This document shows, one piece after another, positions 1 through 8,605 of a stretch of 64,000 nt of DNA (position 1 is its first letter; every line of letters starts with the position of its first letter). The notes under the pieces were generated by a model, which had not been told where the DNA came from, did not search any database, and worked only from the letters and a program-made list of their open reading frames with translations. This DNA comes from Rossellomorea aquimaris (GTDB taxonomy: Bacteria > Bacillota > Bacilli > Bacillales > Bacillaceae_B): NCBI RefSeq assembly GCF_008180865.1, contig NZ_VTEX01000001.1, positions 189,116 through 253,115 on the forward strand, given 5' to 3'. A program made the position numbers and the translations under genes.

Positions 1-593
1 TTGGAGCCGATCTCAAAGAACGCAAAACTCTAACCGAACAGCAAGTCATCCGCAACGTTTACAAAATCGGCGAAGTCTTCCAATCCGTCGCCACCCTCCC
101 TCAACCAACTATCGCCGCCATGAACGGCTACGCATTCGGCGGAGGAATGGAGCTGGCACTGGCATGCGATTTCAGAATCGCTGTATCAGAGACCACAATG
201 GGACTGACCGAAACAAGCCTTGCCATCATCCCGGGGGCAGGTGGAACTCAGCGCCTTCCAAGATTAGTAGGAGAATCCAAAGCACTGGAGCTTATTCTGA
301 CAGCTAAACGATTGACTTCAGAAGAAGCGTTGGATATCGGACTCGTTACAAGGGTAGTAGAAAAAGAGAATTTCTTGGGTGAAGTCCATGCATTTGTGGA
401 ACCTATGCTGTCTAATGGTCCTATTGCCCTTCAGCAAGCTAAGTTCGCCGTGAAGAATGGTATGAATGTAGACCTTCAGACCGGATTACAGATTGAGAGA
501 AAAGCATATGAGATTACAATTCCTACGGAAGATCGTGTGGAGGCACTGTTGGCGTTTAGTCAAAAGCGGAAGCCGGATTTTAATGGTAAATAA
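1..593 (+). CDS. enoyl-CoA hydratase/isomerase family protein, 3' part
   Basis: The gene enters from the left edge; the open frame starts at base 3 and the true start lies outside the window. The visible 196 residues are the C-terminal three quarters of a crotonase-fold protein. They include the GADLKE segment of the first oxyanion-hole region, then PTIAAMNGYAFGGGMELALACDFRIA, written here in parts: PTIAAMNGYA, the FGGGMELALACD core, and the later ETSLAIIPGAGGTQRLPR stretch. Family members hydrate 2-enoyl-CoA in fatty-acid or leucine breakdown; the substrate cannot be told. The first 60 or so codons are unusually rich in C-ended codons compared with the rest. A strong terminator follows. Confidence 0.9.
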   Translation, partial: GADLKERKTLTEQQVIRNVYKIGEVFQSVATLPQPTIAAMNGYAFGGGMELALACDFRIAVSETTMGLTETSLAIIPGAGGTQRLPRLVGESKALELILTAKRLTSEEALDIGLVTRVVEKENFLGEVHAFVEPMLSNGPIALQQAKFAVKNGMNVDLQTGLQIERKAYEITIPTEDRVEALLAFSQKRKPDFNGK

Positions 594-631
594 GTGGGCT
601 AGTCCATAATCGGGGGCAGTTACAAAATTCC

Positions 632-677
632 AAAGACCAAATTTCTCAAGTATATCATAGAGAAATTTGGTCTTTTT
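632..677 (+). terminator. rho-independent terminator after enoyl-CoA hydratase
   Basis: A perfect 16-bp inverted repeat (632-647 with 660-675) has a 12-base loop and runs into a T tract. It isolates the upstream gene from the next one. Confidence 0.9.
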
Positions 678-825
678 ATGTTACAAGTTCTTAGATAAAT
701 GATTACACCCCAAGCCTTACATTAAGATAGTCCCTAAGCCGTTAGAGAGAATATTTATTTAATGGTAATTTTATGTAAATAGTATGTGGGATCCAAAGAC
801 GGGTTTGTAAGGGGGAGTTCAGGTT

Positions 826-2250
826 TTGAGAGAAGTACTGGTAGCATTATGCTTGTTTTGCCACATCATTTTTTCTTTTCAATTCCATGCAAGGTCAGAG
901 AGTAATAATCAAGTGGAACTTTTAGACAAGTTTATGATTGAATCGATGGAGGAATATGGGATTCCCGGAGCTTCTTTAGTGATTATTAAAGATGGAAAGC
1001 TTATGTTTCAACAAAGTTGGGGGGAACAAAGGAAAGGGACTCCTGTCACGAAGGATACGGTGTTTACGATAGGTTCTATCAGCAAGCCTTTAACTAGCCT
1101 TGCAATCATGAGGTTGGTGGATGATAAGAAGGTTGAACTTGATCAGGAGATTGACTGGTATTTGCCTGCCTTTCATTACAATAAAAATGGATATGATAAG
1201 AACATCACCGTTAGGAACCTATTAACACATTCGAGTGGAATCAGTTCTTATGATGGGTTGAAAATTGCAGATCGTAATCTGCGAGGACAAAATGCAATAG
1301 ATGTTGCGGTTCAAAAGCTGAATAATGTTCATTTGAATAATGAGCCGGGGGAAGTGCATCAATACAGCGCTGCGAATTATTTACTTTTAGGAAAAATCAT
1401 AGAGAACGTCACAAACCAATCATTTTCGGAATTTATGGAAGATGAGATATACAGTGAGATTGGGATGGATCGGACCGTATCGAATTTCGAAGGAGCTAAA
1501 GTATTGGGTTATCAGCCCGGTTATCAATCATGGTTTGGAATGCCCATGAAAAGTAAAGGATTTTTTGATGATGGTGGGGCCCCATATGGTTACATGGCCT
1601 CTACAACGGATGATATGTCAAAGTTTATTGAATTTATGCTGGACGGTGGTGAGATCTTATCTAATGATTCATTCGATACTTATACTTCACCCCATCATCA
1701 CAGAAAGGAAGATATGTATTATGGACTGGGCTGGAGAATCTCCACTGAGGTTGATAATTCTTATTATTTTCACGGCGGTGAAACACCTGATTCCCGGGCT
1801 GAATTATTCATAAACCCCGAACAAGACTATGGATTTATCCTTCTCACAAACAAAAACAACTTCTCTGAAGTCCTTTCAACAGTTTGGATGAGGGAAGGAA
1901 TCAAGATGATTGTGGAAGAGGGGAAGTCCCCGGAAGTGCAGCAGTTGAATCATCACAAGCAATGGAGCACTTTAATAGTAACTCTTTTTCTTCTACTATT
2001 ATCAACCTGGAACTTAAATCGACTAATAAAGAAAACCCATATTAAGTCGAAGGTATGGATATTCATTGGAGTGCTATCTATACTGTTATCAATTATTATG
2101 ATTCCACTTATAATCTATCTGTTCAACTCACCTTGGAATACAATCAGTCTATATGCACCTGTTACCGCTATTTTCATCAAGGTTTTAGTTGGCATACTGG
2201 CAACATATGGAGTTCTTTTGTTATTGGTAGTTTATTTCAAAAAAAGTTAA
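826..2250 (+). CDS. serine beta-lactamase-fold hydrolase with C-terminal membrane anchor
   Basis: A 474-residue protein of the class C beta-lactamase/penicillin-binding-like hydrolase family. The TTG start at 826 is supported by the GGGGGAG ribosome site at 809-816. The order is: a signal peptide (residues 1-24), the hydrolase domain, then three hydrophobic helices in the last 100 residues. Nucleophile motif SISK (SxxK), a YSA version of the YxN motif and a HGGE motif in the KTG position are visible. The outside-facing catalytic domain could act on cell-wall peptides, D-amino acid peptides or esters; the substrate is unknown. It stands alone between terminators. It should not be assumed to give beta-lactam resistance. 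Confidence 0.85.
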   Translation: MREVLVALCLFCHIIFSFQFHARSESNNQVELLDKFMIESMEEYGIPGASLVIIKDGKLMFQQSWGEQRKGTPVTKDTVFTIGSISKPLTSLAIMRLVDDKKVELDQEIDWYLPAFHYNKNGYDKNITVRNLLTHSSGISSYDGLKIADRNLRGQNAIDVAVQKLNNVHLNNEPGEVHQYSAANYLLLGKIIENVTNQSFSEFMEDEIYSEIGMDRTVSNFEGAKVLGYQPGYQSWFGMPMKSKGFFDDGGAPYGYMASTTDDMSKFIEFMLDGGEILSNDSFDTYTSPHHHRKEDMYYGLGWRISTEVDNSYYFHGGETPDSRAELFINPEQDYGFILLTNKNNFSEVLSTVWMREGIKMIVEEGKSPEVQQLNHHKQWSTLIVTLFLLLLSTWNLNRLIKKTHIKSKVWIFIGVLSILLSIIMIPLIIYLFNSPWNTISLYAPVTAIFIKVLVGILATYGVLLLLVVYFKKS

Positions 2251-2417
2251 GATGGCATTTATGATATATTCTTTGCAATTAAACAAGATAATGTTATTTC
2301 ATTTGATGAAGAATTGCTTCAAATTCTCAGGTGCTCGAATGATAATACAAGAAAGCAGAACATAGTAGCAACTAAAAAACGATAAAACAAACAAATGAAA
2401 ATCTTCATATATACCAG

Positions 2418-2443
2418 GAGGTTCCAACTCGGAGCCTCTTTTT
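2418..2443 (+). terminator. terminator upstream of the malate sensor kinase
   Basis: An 8-bp stem with one G-T pair (2418-2425 with 2431-2438) is followed by TTTTT. It probably ends transcription from the hydrolase gene. Confidence 0.7.
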
Positions 2444-2520
2444 CATAGGTCCTTTTTAAAAACCAAAAATCATGTAAAATAAAATAAAGAATCATATTAA
2501 AAAACACTGGAGTGACTCCT

Positions 2521-4119
2521 GTGAAAAAGAAACAGCTTAAACTAAGTACCATCATCATTCTCTTTGTGTGTATTGTTGTCCTGGTATCACTTGTGATAAC
2601 CGACTTGCTTATTTCCAGGACGATCAATGACAACATTGAGTCTAATATTGAAGAAAAGGCGAAAATCGTTTCCCGGACCGTCGCTCATTCCACGATTGTA
2701 AAGAGCGGTTTAGAAGGAGAAAGTGTAGATCGAATTCAAGAATACACCCAAGATATCCAGAAGTCAGCAGAGGTTCTGTTTGTAGTGGTCATGGATATGG
2801 AAGGGATACGTAAATCTCACCCTGATCCCGATCGCATCGGCAAGCATTTTGTCGGCGGGGACGAGAAAGATGTACTCCAAGGGAAGGAAACATTGTCTAT
2901 TTCAGAAGGGACTTTGGGCAAATCCGTCAGGGCATTTTCTCCTGTATTTAACAATGAAAATCAACAGATAGGGGCTGTCGCAGTAGGGATTTCCCTGGGT
3001 AGCGTGGAGGAAGCATTGGACCGGAGTCACCGGAATATTTTAGTGGGATCCATGATCGGGATTATTGTTGGAATCATTGGGGCGATTGTTATAGCCAGAT
3101 ACATAAAGAAAATTTTATTCGGGTTGGAGCCGATTACGATTGCGAAAATCTTGGAAGAGCGGAATACGATGCTCCAATCGGTACATGAGGGGGTGGTGGC
3201 AGTCAATAAAGATACGACCGTCTCATTAGTGAATAAATCTGCCCTGAAAATATTTAATAAAGCGGGACTAAGCTCGGATCCGATTGGAATGCCCATCAAA
3301 GAATACATGCCACACACCAGGTTGGAAAGAGTCATCGCAACGGGGAAACCTGAGCTTGACGAGGAGCAAACGATCAATGGAGTATCGATCCTGGTAAACC
3401 GTGTTCCGTTAATCGTCAATGATGAAGTAGTCGGAGCAATCTCTACCTTCCGTGATAAAACGGAAGTGAATCAATTAGCAGAGCAGTTAACGGGTGTCAA
3501 ATCGTATGCGGAAGCGCTCCGGGCCCAGTCGCATGAATTTATGAATAAGATGCATGTGATTCTCGGATTGGTGAAGATGAAGGATTACAATCATTTAAAT
3601 CGCTACGTGAAAGAGCTTGTTTCCTTACGGGTCGATGAAGTGAGCACGGTGACGTCGAAAGTGAAGGATCCTGCATTGGCTGGTTTTATCATGGGGAAAC
3701 TGAGCTATGCGAGGGAACAGAACGTTGCATTGACCATTGAATGTCACGACTTTGTCCCGGAACCCAAAGATCCTACTGTTACACATGAACTGATTACCGT
3801 GATCGGAAACCTATTGGATAATAGTATTGAAGCAACGACAAATAGTGATGAAAAAGAAGTGCTGATGGAGTTATTCTATCAGGACGAGCAACTTGAAATG
3901 GTCGTGACAGATACAGGAGAAGGAATGGTGGATGGAATGGTAGAGGATATCTTCACCAAAGGATACTCTTCTAAAGGGGATGGAAGAGGATACGGTCTCT
4001 TCTTAGTGAAAGAAAGTCTCCGTAATCTGAATGGCAACCTGCACGTTGAATCAAAGGTAGGATCTGGAACGACAATGATTGTTCAAGTTTCATATAAGGA
4101 GGGGAAAAAAGGTGATTAA
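2521..4119 (+). CDS. malK: sensor histidine kinase of the CitA/DcuS/MalK type (malate sensing)
   Basis: A 532-residue membrane kinase. I choose the GTG at 2521 because a GGAGTG ribosome site sits 6-7 bases before it; a GTG three codons upstream overlaps that site. Helix 1 (about residues 5-27) and helix 2 (about 172-193) bracket an extracytoplasmic Cache-type sensor. A PAS domain (about 210-310) follows, then the SpoB-type H box SHEFMNKMH with the phospho-acceptor His338, and a HATPase domain with GNLLDNS, DTGEGM and GRGYGLFLVKE. Family members sense citrate, fumarate or malate. Malate is inferred from the malic enzyme and the two carriers downstream. The last 8 bases overlap the response-regulator gene. 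Confidence 0.88.
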   Translation: MKKKQLKLSTIIILFVCIVVLVSLVITDLLISRTINDNIESNIEEKAKIVSRTVAHSTIVKSGLEGESVDRIQEYTQDIQKSAEVLFVVVMDMEGIRKSHPDPDRIGKHFVGGDEKDVLQGKETLSISEGTLGKSVRAFSPVFNNENQQIGAVAVGISLGSVEEALDRSHRNILVGSMIGIIVGIIGAIVIARYIKKILFGLEPITIAKILEERNTMLQSVHEGVVAVNKDTTVSLVNKSALKIFNKAGLSSDPIGMPIKEYMPHTRLERVIATGKPELDEEQTINGVSILVNRVPLIVNDEVVGAISTFRDKTEVNQLAEQLTGVKSYAEALRAQSHEFMNKMHVILGLVKMKDYNHLNRYVKELVSLRVDEVSTVTSKVKDPALAGFIMGKLSYAREQNVALTIECHDFVPEPKDPTVTHELITVIGNLLDNSIEATTNSDEKEVLMELFYQDEQLEMVVTDTGEGMVDGMVEDIFTKGYSSKGDGRGYGLFLVKESLRNLNGNLHVESKVGSGTTMIVQVSYKEGKKGD

Positions 4120-4819
4120 TGTATTGATCGTGGAAGATGATCCGATGGTGGCCAGGTTTAATCAAAGGTATCTGGAAGAGATAAAAGGGTTTCATATAAT
4201 CGGTATTTCGAATTCAATTGAAGATGCCATGGTGAAAGTAAATGAGTATAAGATTGACCTGGTATTATTGGATGTTTATATGCCTGGGAAACGAAACGGG
4301 ATGGACTTGTTAGAGCAAATACGGAAGGAACAGCGGGAGACAGATGTCATACTTATCACAGCGGCATCAGAAGTCGATAATATCCAGAGTGCCCTTCGCA
4401 TGGGGGTAGTGGACTATTTGATCAAGCCTTTTGAATTTAAACGGTTTAAAAAAGCATTGACGACTTATCGGGAGAGTAATCGTATGCTTCAGAAGCAATC
4501 TACCATCGATCAGAGCGAACTGGATTTACTTTTACTTAGGGAAGTACAAGCCGGGGAGAAGTCACCCCTCCCTAAAGGATTGACGAGCAGTACATTATTG
4601 TCTATCTACGATGAGATTATGAGTTTTGAAGAACAGTCGTTTTCAACAGATGATATTGCAGACGTAACGTCGATTTCACGGGTGTCGATCAGAAAGTACC
4701 TCAGGTTTCTGAAAGATATCGGCGTGGTGGATGAGACCCTGATCTATGGTATTGGAAGGCCGGTCTATCAATATACATGGAACAAATTGAATAGCACACG
4801 AATTCAAACCTATTTGTAA
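4112..4819 (+). CDS. malR: response regulator of the CitB/DctR/MalR type
   Basis: A 235-residue two-component regulator. The GTG start at 4112 is preceded by AAGGAGGGG (4096-4104); the longer TTG frame from 4079 lacks such a site. It has an N-terminal receiver domain with the acidic pair EDD near residue 8, the phospho-acceptor Asp54 in LLDVYMPG and a conserved Lys in LIKPFEF. The C-terminal part contains a winged-helix-type DNA-binding region near FSTDDIADVTSISRVSIRK. It should be phosphorylated by the overlapping upstream kinase and activate the malate enzyme and transport genes. In B. subtilis the equivalent pair is MalK/MalR (YufL/YufM). A terminator follows directly. Confidence 0.88.
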   Translation: MINVLIVEDDPMVARFNQRYLEEIKGFHIIGISNSIEDAMVKVNEYKIDLVLLDVYMPGKRNGMDLLEQIRKEQRETDVILITAASEVDNIQSALRMGVVDYLIKPFEFKRFKKALTTYRESNRMLQKQSTIDQSELDLLLLREVQAGEKSPLPKGLTSSTLLSIYDEIMSFEEQSFSTDDIADVTSISRVSIRKYLRFLKDIGVVDETLIYGIGRPVYQYTWNKLNSTRIQTYL

Positions 4820-4843
4820 GCAGCCCATCCGGCTGCTTTTTTT
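4819..4843 (+). terminator. terminator after response regulator
   Basis: Perfect 7-bp stem AGCAGCC/GGCTGCT (4819-4825 with 4831-4837), a 5-base loop and a T run. It separates the regulators from the metabolic genes. Confidence 0.85.
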
Positions 4844-4884
4844 AATTTCAAAAGTCAAACAATAGTTTTATAACCTATGAAAAG

Positions 4885-4898
4885 ATAAAGCGTTTTCA
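4885..4898 (-). promoter_or_regulatory. candidate cre (CcpA) site
   Basis: Read on the minus strand the 14 bases are TGAAAACGCTTTAT, which match the degenerate cre consensus TGWAARCGYTWNCW at 13 of 14 positions. It lies upstream of the malic enzyme gene, where catabolite repression would be expected. Confidence 0.45.
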
Positions 4899-4914
4899 TA
4901 TGATGGGTATACAT

Positions 4915-4928
4915 TGTAAGCGATTACG
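4915..4928 (+). promoter_or_regulatory. second candidate cre (CcpA) site
   Basis: TGTAAGCGATTACG matches TGNAANCGNTNNCA except at the last base. It lies 15-28 bases before the malic enzyme start codon, where bound CcpA could block transcription. Confidence 0.45.
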
Positions 4929-4942
4929 TTAGGAGCGATTGG

Positions 4943-6133
4943 ATGACTCGAAAAAATTTAAAGGAAGAAGCATTATCCATACATGAATCCCATGCAGGGA
5001 AAATTGAAGTGGTGAGTAAGATTGATATTTCATCTGAAGAAGATCTTAGTCTTGTTTATACACCGGGTGTCGCCGATGTATGTAAGACGATAGCCGAGGA
5101 TCCCCGACAAGCCAATACGCTGACATCGAAAGGAAACATGGTGGCCATCGTCACAGATGGTACAGCTGTATTGGGTCTTGGTGATATCGGTCCCGAAGCC
5201 GCGATCCCGGTCATGGAAGGGAAAAGTATGTTGTTTAAGAAGTTCGCCGGTATAGATGCCTTCCCCCTTAGTCTGGATACGAAGGATGTAGATGAAATCG
5301 TCACGATCATTAAGGCCTTGTCTCCTTCTTTTGGAGGGATTAATCTGGAGGACATTTCAGCACCGCGCTGCTTTGAAATTGAAAAACGGTTAAAGAAAGA
5401 GTTGGATATTCCGGTTTTCCATGATGACCAGCATGGTACGGCCATTGTCGTCCTGGGCGCATTAGTCAATGCGCTGAAGGTCGTAAACAAATCATATAAG
5501 AAAGTAAAAATTGTCATCAATGGGGCGGGGGCAGCTGGAATCGCGATTGCGGAACTCCTTTTATTTGCTGGTTATGAAGATATTACTCTCGTAAGTTTAG
5601 AAGGAGTCCTGTGCAAGGGGGAGAAATGGATGAATGCTACCCAAGAGGATATTACTTTACGCACAAACCTTTTAGGGGTGCGGGGTGAATTATCTGATGC
5701 GATAAAAGGGGCCGATGTATTTATCGGTGTATCGGGACCCGGAGCCCTCAAGAAAGAGTATATTAAAATGATGAATGAGCAGCCGATTGTGTTTGCCATG
5801 GCCAACCCCATACCTGAAATTTATCCGGAGGAAGCATTGGAAGCAGGTGCATCGATAGTAGGGACTGGGAGGTCGGATTATCCGAACCAGGTCAATAATC
5901 TTCTCGCTTTCCCCGGGATATTCAGGGGAGCTCTGGATGCGAAAGCAAAGGACATCACAATGCAAATGAAAGTAGCTGCTTCCTATGCCATAGCCGATGT
6001 GGTCAGTTCTTCTGAATTAAACCCTCAATATATTATTCCGAATGCGCTTGATCCCCGTGTGGAAGAAAAAGTCGGGGAGTCCGTGCGGAAGATTGCATGT
6101 AAAAAAAGCAAAGCAAACAGTTCAGTTTCATAA
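4943..6133 (+). CDS. malic enzyme, short (YtsJ/MaeB N-terminal) type
   Basis: A 396-residue malate dehydrogenase (decarboxylating) that turns malate into pyruvate and CO2 with NAD(P)H formation. AGGAG at 4931-4935 precedes the ATG. Catalytic Tyr39 lies in VYTPGVA and catalytic Lys94 in MEGKSM. Metal ligands are in the INLEDI and FHDDQHGT segments. The Rossmann motif GAGAAG binds the cofactor and MANPIPEI is the conserved later segment. The length fits the roughly 400-residue class of B. subtilis YtsJ (about 410) and not the long MaeA/MalS class (about 570-580). Cofactor preference cannot be read with certainty; YtsJ-type enzymes usually prefer NADP. It lies 20 bases upstream of the carrier gene, so the two are probably co-transcribed. 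Confidence 0.93.
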   Translation: MTRKNLKEEALSIHESHAGKIEVVSKIDISSEEDLSLVYTPGVADVCKTIAEDPRQANTLTSKGNMVAIVTDGTAVLGLGDIGPEAAIPVMEGKSMLFKKFAGIDAFPLSLDTKDVDEIVTIIKALSPSFGGINLEDISAPRCFEIEKRLKKELDIPVFHDDQHGTAIVVLGALVNALKVVNKSYKKVKIVINGAGAAGIAIAELLLFAGYEDITLVSLEGVLCKGEKWMNATQEDITLRTNLLGVRGELSDAIKGADVFIGVSGPGALKKEYIKMMNEQPIVFAMANPIPEIYPEEALEAGASIVGTGRSDYPNQVNNLLAFPGIFRGALDAKAKDITMQMKVAASYAIADVVSSSELNPQYIIPNALDPRVEEKVGESVRKIACKKSKANSSVS

Positions 6134-6162
6134 TTATTAATACGACAAAGGGGATGAACAAG

Positions 6163-7485
6163 TTGGGACAAGCAGCATCAACACTTTCATATAAGAATGA
6201 GAAAACAAAAGAGAATGTGACGCTTACGAAAGATCGATCGCTTCAGATTTTCAACATGCCGATCCTTTGGTTCCTGGTCTTTACGGGCATCACGCTTGCA
6301 AGCTTGTATACGGAGAACCTTCCAGGGGGCATGATCGGAAGTCTCCTCGTCATGATGGTCCTCGGTGAATTATTCGGATGGATAGGAGATCGTACGCCAA
6401 TCGTGAAGACGTTCCTCGGCGGAGGTGCTATCATTGCGATCTTTGGATCTGCTTTTATGGTTTATGCAGGTTTACTTCCGGAAGCCACCGTCACGTCCAT
6501 GACTGACTTCATGAAATCAGGCGGATTTTTGAATTTCTATATTGCTGCATTAATCACTGGAAGTATCTTAGGAATGAATTCAAAGGTATTGGTTAAAGTG
6601 GGACTTCGCTATTTCCTACCGATCTTCGGGGCGGTAGCCGGAGCCGTGATAGTAGCGGGAATCTTTGGATCTCTTGTCGGATTTACCCTTCAAGAAGCCA
6701 TCCTCGTCATTACCATGCCGATCATGGGTGGTGGAATGGGAGCGGGAGCCGTTCCCATGAGCCAAATCTATTCTGAGATGATGGGGAATGATCCGAGCTA
6801 TTATATTTCAATGCTCGTGCCGGCACTGGCATTAGGGAATGTATTTGCCATCATTTTAGCATCGATTCTCGATATTATCGGAAAGAAAGTACCTTCCCTC
6901 AGTGGAAACGGTCAGCTTATGAAAGGTTTTACCTACGAAAAAACAAAGCAGAAGTATAATATTGAAAAGATGGGGGTAGGCTTACTCGCTGCCCTGACAT
7001 TCTTCACGGTTGGAACATTGCTGGGATCTGTCCTTCCCCTTCATCCATACGCCATCATGATCATTCTTGTGGCCGCAGCGAAGATTTCAAACATGATCCC
7101 TCAAAACGTCGTAGAGGGAGCCAGTCAGTGGTATCAATTTGTAGCAAGCAATTGGACGTTCGCTTTATTATTCGGGATCGGTGTCGCGTACACCGACTTA
7201 GATACCGTTCTTGCAGCGTTGACGCTTCAATATATCTTGACCGTATTCGGAGTCGTTTTAGGAGCGATCCTCGGTGCGGCGATCCTTGGGAAAGTCGTTG
7301 GATTTTACCCGATTGAAGCAGCGATCACAGCGGGATTATGCATGGCGAATATGGGAGGAACAGGGGATGTTGCCGTGTTGTCAGCATCGAAACGAATGGA
7401 GCTTATGCCTTTCGCTCAAATCTCTTCCCGATTAGGCGGCGCATTGATCCTGTTGTTGGCCGGATTAATTATCCCGCTGTTGTAA
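6163..7485 (+). CDS. 2-hydroxycarboxylate transporter family (malate/citrate carrier, MaeN/CimH type)
   Basis: A roughly 440-residue carrier with about 11-12 hydrophobic helices. Two glycine-rich re-entrant segments typical of the 2HCT family are visible: MPIMGGGMGAGAVPMSQ and GLCMANMGGTGDVAVL. The family exchanges or symports malate, citrate or lactate, usually with Na+. AAAGGGG at 6147-6153 directly abuts an ATG at 6154, so I prefer the in-frame TTG at 6163, 9 bases after that site; the ATG gives 443 residues. Placement right after a malic enzyme and a MalKR-like pair makes malate uptake the best guess. Confidence 0.9.
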   Translation: MGQAASTLSYKNEKTKENVTLTKDRSLQIFNMPILWFLVFTGITLASLYTENLPGGMIGSLLVMMVLGELFGWIGDRTPIVKTFLGGGAIIAIFGSAFMVYAGLLPEATVTSMTDFMKSGGFLNFYIAALITGSILGMNSKVLVKVGLRYFLPIFGAVAGAVIVAGIFGSLVGFTLQEAILVITMPIMGGGMGAGAVPMSQIYSEMMGNDPSYYISMLVPALALGNVFAIILASILDIIGKKVPSLSGNGQLMKGFTYEKTKQKYNIEKMGVGLLAALTFFTVGTLLGSVLPLHPYAIMIILVAAAKISNMIPQNVVEGASQWYQFVASNWTFALLFGIGVAYTDLDTVLAALTLQYILTVFGVVLGAILGAAILGKVVGFYPIEAAITAGLCMANMGGTGDVAVLSASKRMELMPFAQISSRLGGALILLLAGLIIPLL

Positions 7486-7497
7486 ATATGGTACACT

Positions 7498-7536
7498 TAG
7501 GCTTGACTCTTGTAGTCAAGCCTATCTTTCATTTTA
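7498..7536 (+). terminator. probable terminator after malate carrier
   Basis: A perfect 11-bp inverted repeat TAGGCTTGACT/AGTCAAGCCTA (7498-7508 with 7514-7524) has a 5-base loop. The following tract is T-rich but broken, so read-through to the AEC gene is possible. Confidence 0.7.
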
Positions 7537-7555
7537 ATAGATTGTGGTGACGTAA

Positions 7556-8461
7556 ATGGACGTAATATTAATTGTACTGCCTGCATTACTCGTCTTTGCC
7601 GTTGGATATATCGGCCAAAAGAAACTTGGTTTCGAGATCAATTCGATTTCGAAGATGGCCATTTACTTAATGTATCCATTTCTTGCATTCAAGACCTTTT
7701 ACGAGAATGAATTGAATATGGATTATCTTTATATTTTTCTCTTTTGTATCGCGCTTTGTGTGATTTTGATTGTATCTATTAAAATAGTGGCTAAGTTTAG
7801 AAACTATTCAAAACCGAAAGTGTCGGCCATGATATTATCCGGGGTATTCATGAATAGCGGCAACTATGGAGTACCGATCATCCTATTTGCTTTCGGTGAG
7901 CTCGGTTTTCGCTATGCGGTCATTATGATGGTGATACAGTCATTTCTTATGAATACAATCGGCCTCTATTATGCTGTCAGTGGCAGTGATAAAAAGAGGG
8001 AAACGAGGGAAATTTGGATGAAGATCGTCAAGATGCCGATTCTGCATGGTGCTTTTCTTGGATTGGGCTTTCAATTGTTGCATCTTGATGTGCCGGTATT
8101 TATGAGTCAGACCATTGATCTGATTTCCCAGGCAACGATTCCTACGATTATGGTGGTGTTAGGGATGCAATTAGCCACATTGGGAGGGAAGAAGGTGGAA
8201 AGAGGCGCCCTTTCCTTTATTGTGATCATGAGAATGGTAGCTTCACCCATCATAGCTCTGGTCGTCGTTTCTTTCCTGCCTATTTCTACCATGTTGGGAT
8301 CGATTCTCATTATTTTGGCAAGCATGCCGACTGCTGCTAATACTACGATGTTTTCATTGCAGTTCAATACAGAACCTGATTTAGTGTCGACAAGTACACT
8401 TGTCACTACACTTATGAGCATTGTGACGATTCCTATCATGTTAGCTCTTGTATCCTTATAG
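7556..8461 (+). CDS. AEC-family transporter (YwkB-like, putative malate permease)
   Basis: A 301-residue membrane protein of the auxin efflux carrier family with about 10 hydrophobic helices. The conserved NSGNYGVP segment lies in the first half and MPTAANTTMF in the second. AEC proteins carry small organic acids; some bacterial members carry malate or lactate. In B. subtilis ywkB lies beside the malic enzyme gene ywkA (maeA) under MalR control, so this location is informative. It is the second carrier in the cluster. A weak GGTGA site precedes the ATG. Direction of transport is unknown. Confidence 0.88.
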   Translation: MDVILIVLPALLVFAVGYIGQKKLGFEINSISKMAIYLMYPFLAFKTFYENELNMDYLYIFLFCIALCVILIVSIKIVAKFRNYSKPKVSAMILSGVFMNSGNYGVPIILFAFGELGFRYAVIMMVIQSFLMNTIGLYYAVSGSDKKRETREIWMKIVKMPILHGAFLGLGFQLLHLDVPVFMSQTIDLISQATIPTIMVVLGMQLATLGGKKVERGALSFIVIMRMVASPIIALVVVSFLPISTMLGSILIILASMPTAANTTMFSLQFNTEPDLVSTSTLVTTLMSIVTIPIMLALVSL

Positions 8462-8467
8462 AAGCGT

Positions 8468-8497
8468 AGCTGCTTGAGATTCTCAAGTAGCTTTTTT
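8468..8497 (+). terminator. terminator after AEC transporter
   Basis: An 11-bp stem with one G-T pair (8468-8478 with 8482-8492), a 3-base loop and six T bases. Confidence 0.88.
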
Positions 8498-8529
8498 AAA
8501 TAGAAGAAAGTAAGTGGAAGTCTATCTTT

Positions 8530-8558
8530 TTGACAACAGCCTTCGAATCTATTACTAT
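8530..8558 (+). promoter_or_regulatory. sigma-A promoter of the YeeE/YedE gene
   Basis: TTGACA (8530-8535), a 17-base spacer and TACTAT (8553-8558). It sits 48 bases before the start codon, after a terminator, so this gene is probably its own unit. Confidence 0.6.
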
Positions 8559-8605
8559 TGTAAAATAAATTCCAACCAATTCAATAAGATTAAGGAGGAT
8601 TATGC

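Noticed and set aside
2319..2636. 105-codon minus-strand frame before the sensor kinase
   Set aside because: It covers the terminator at 2418, the kinase start and the kinase ribosome site, and its hydrophobic look comes from the antisense of the first kinase helix.
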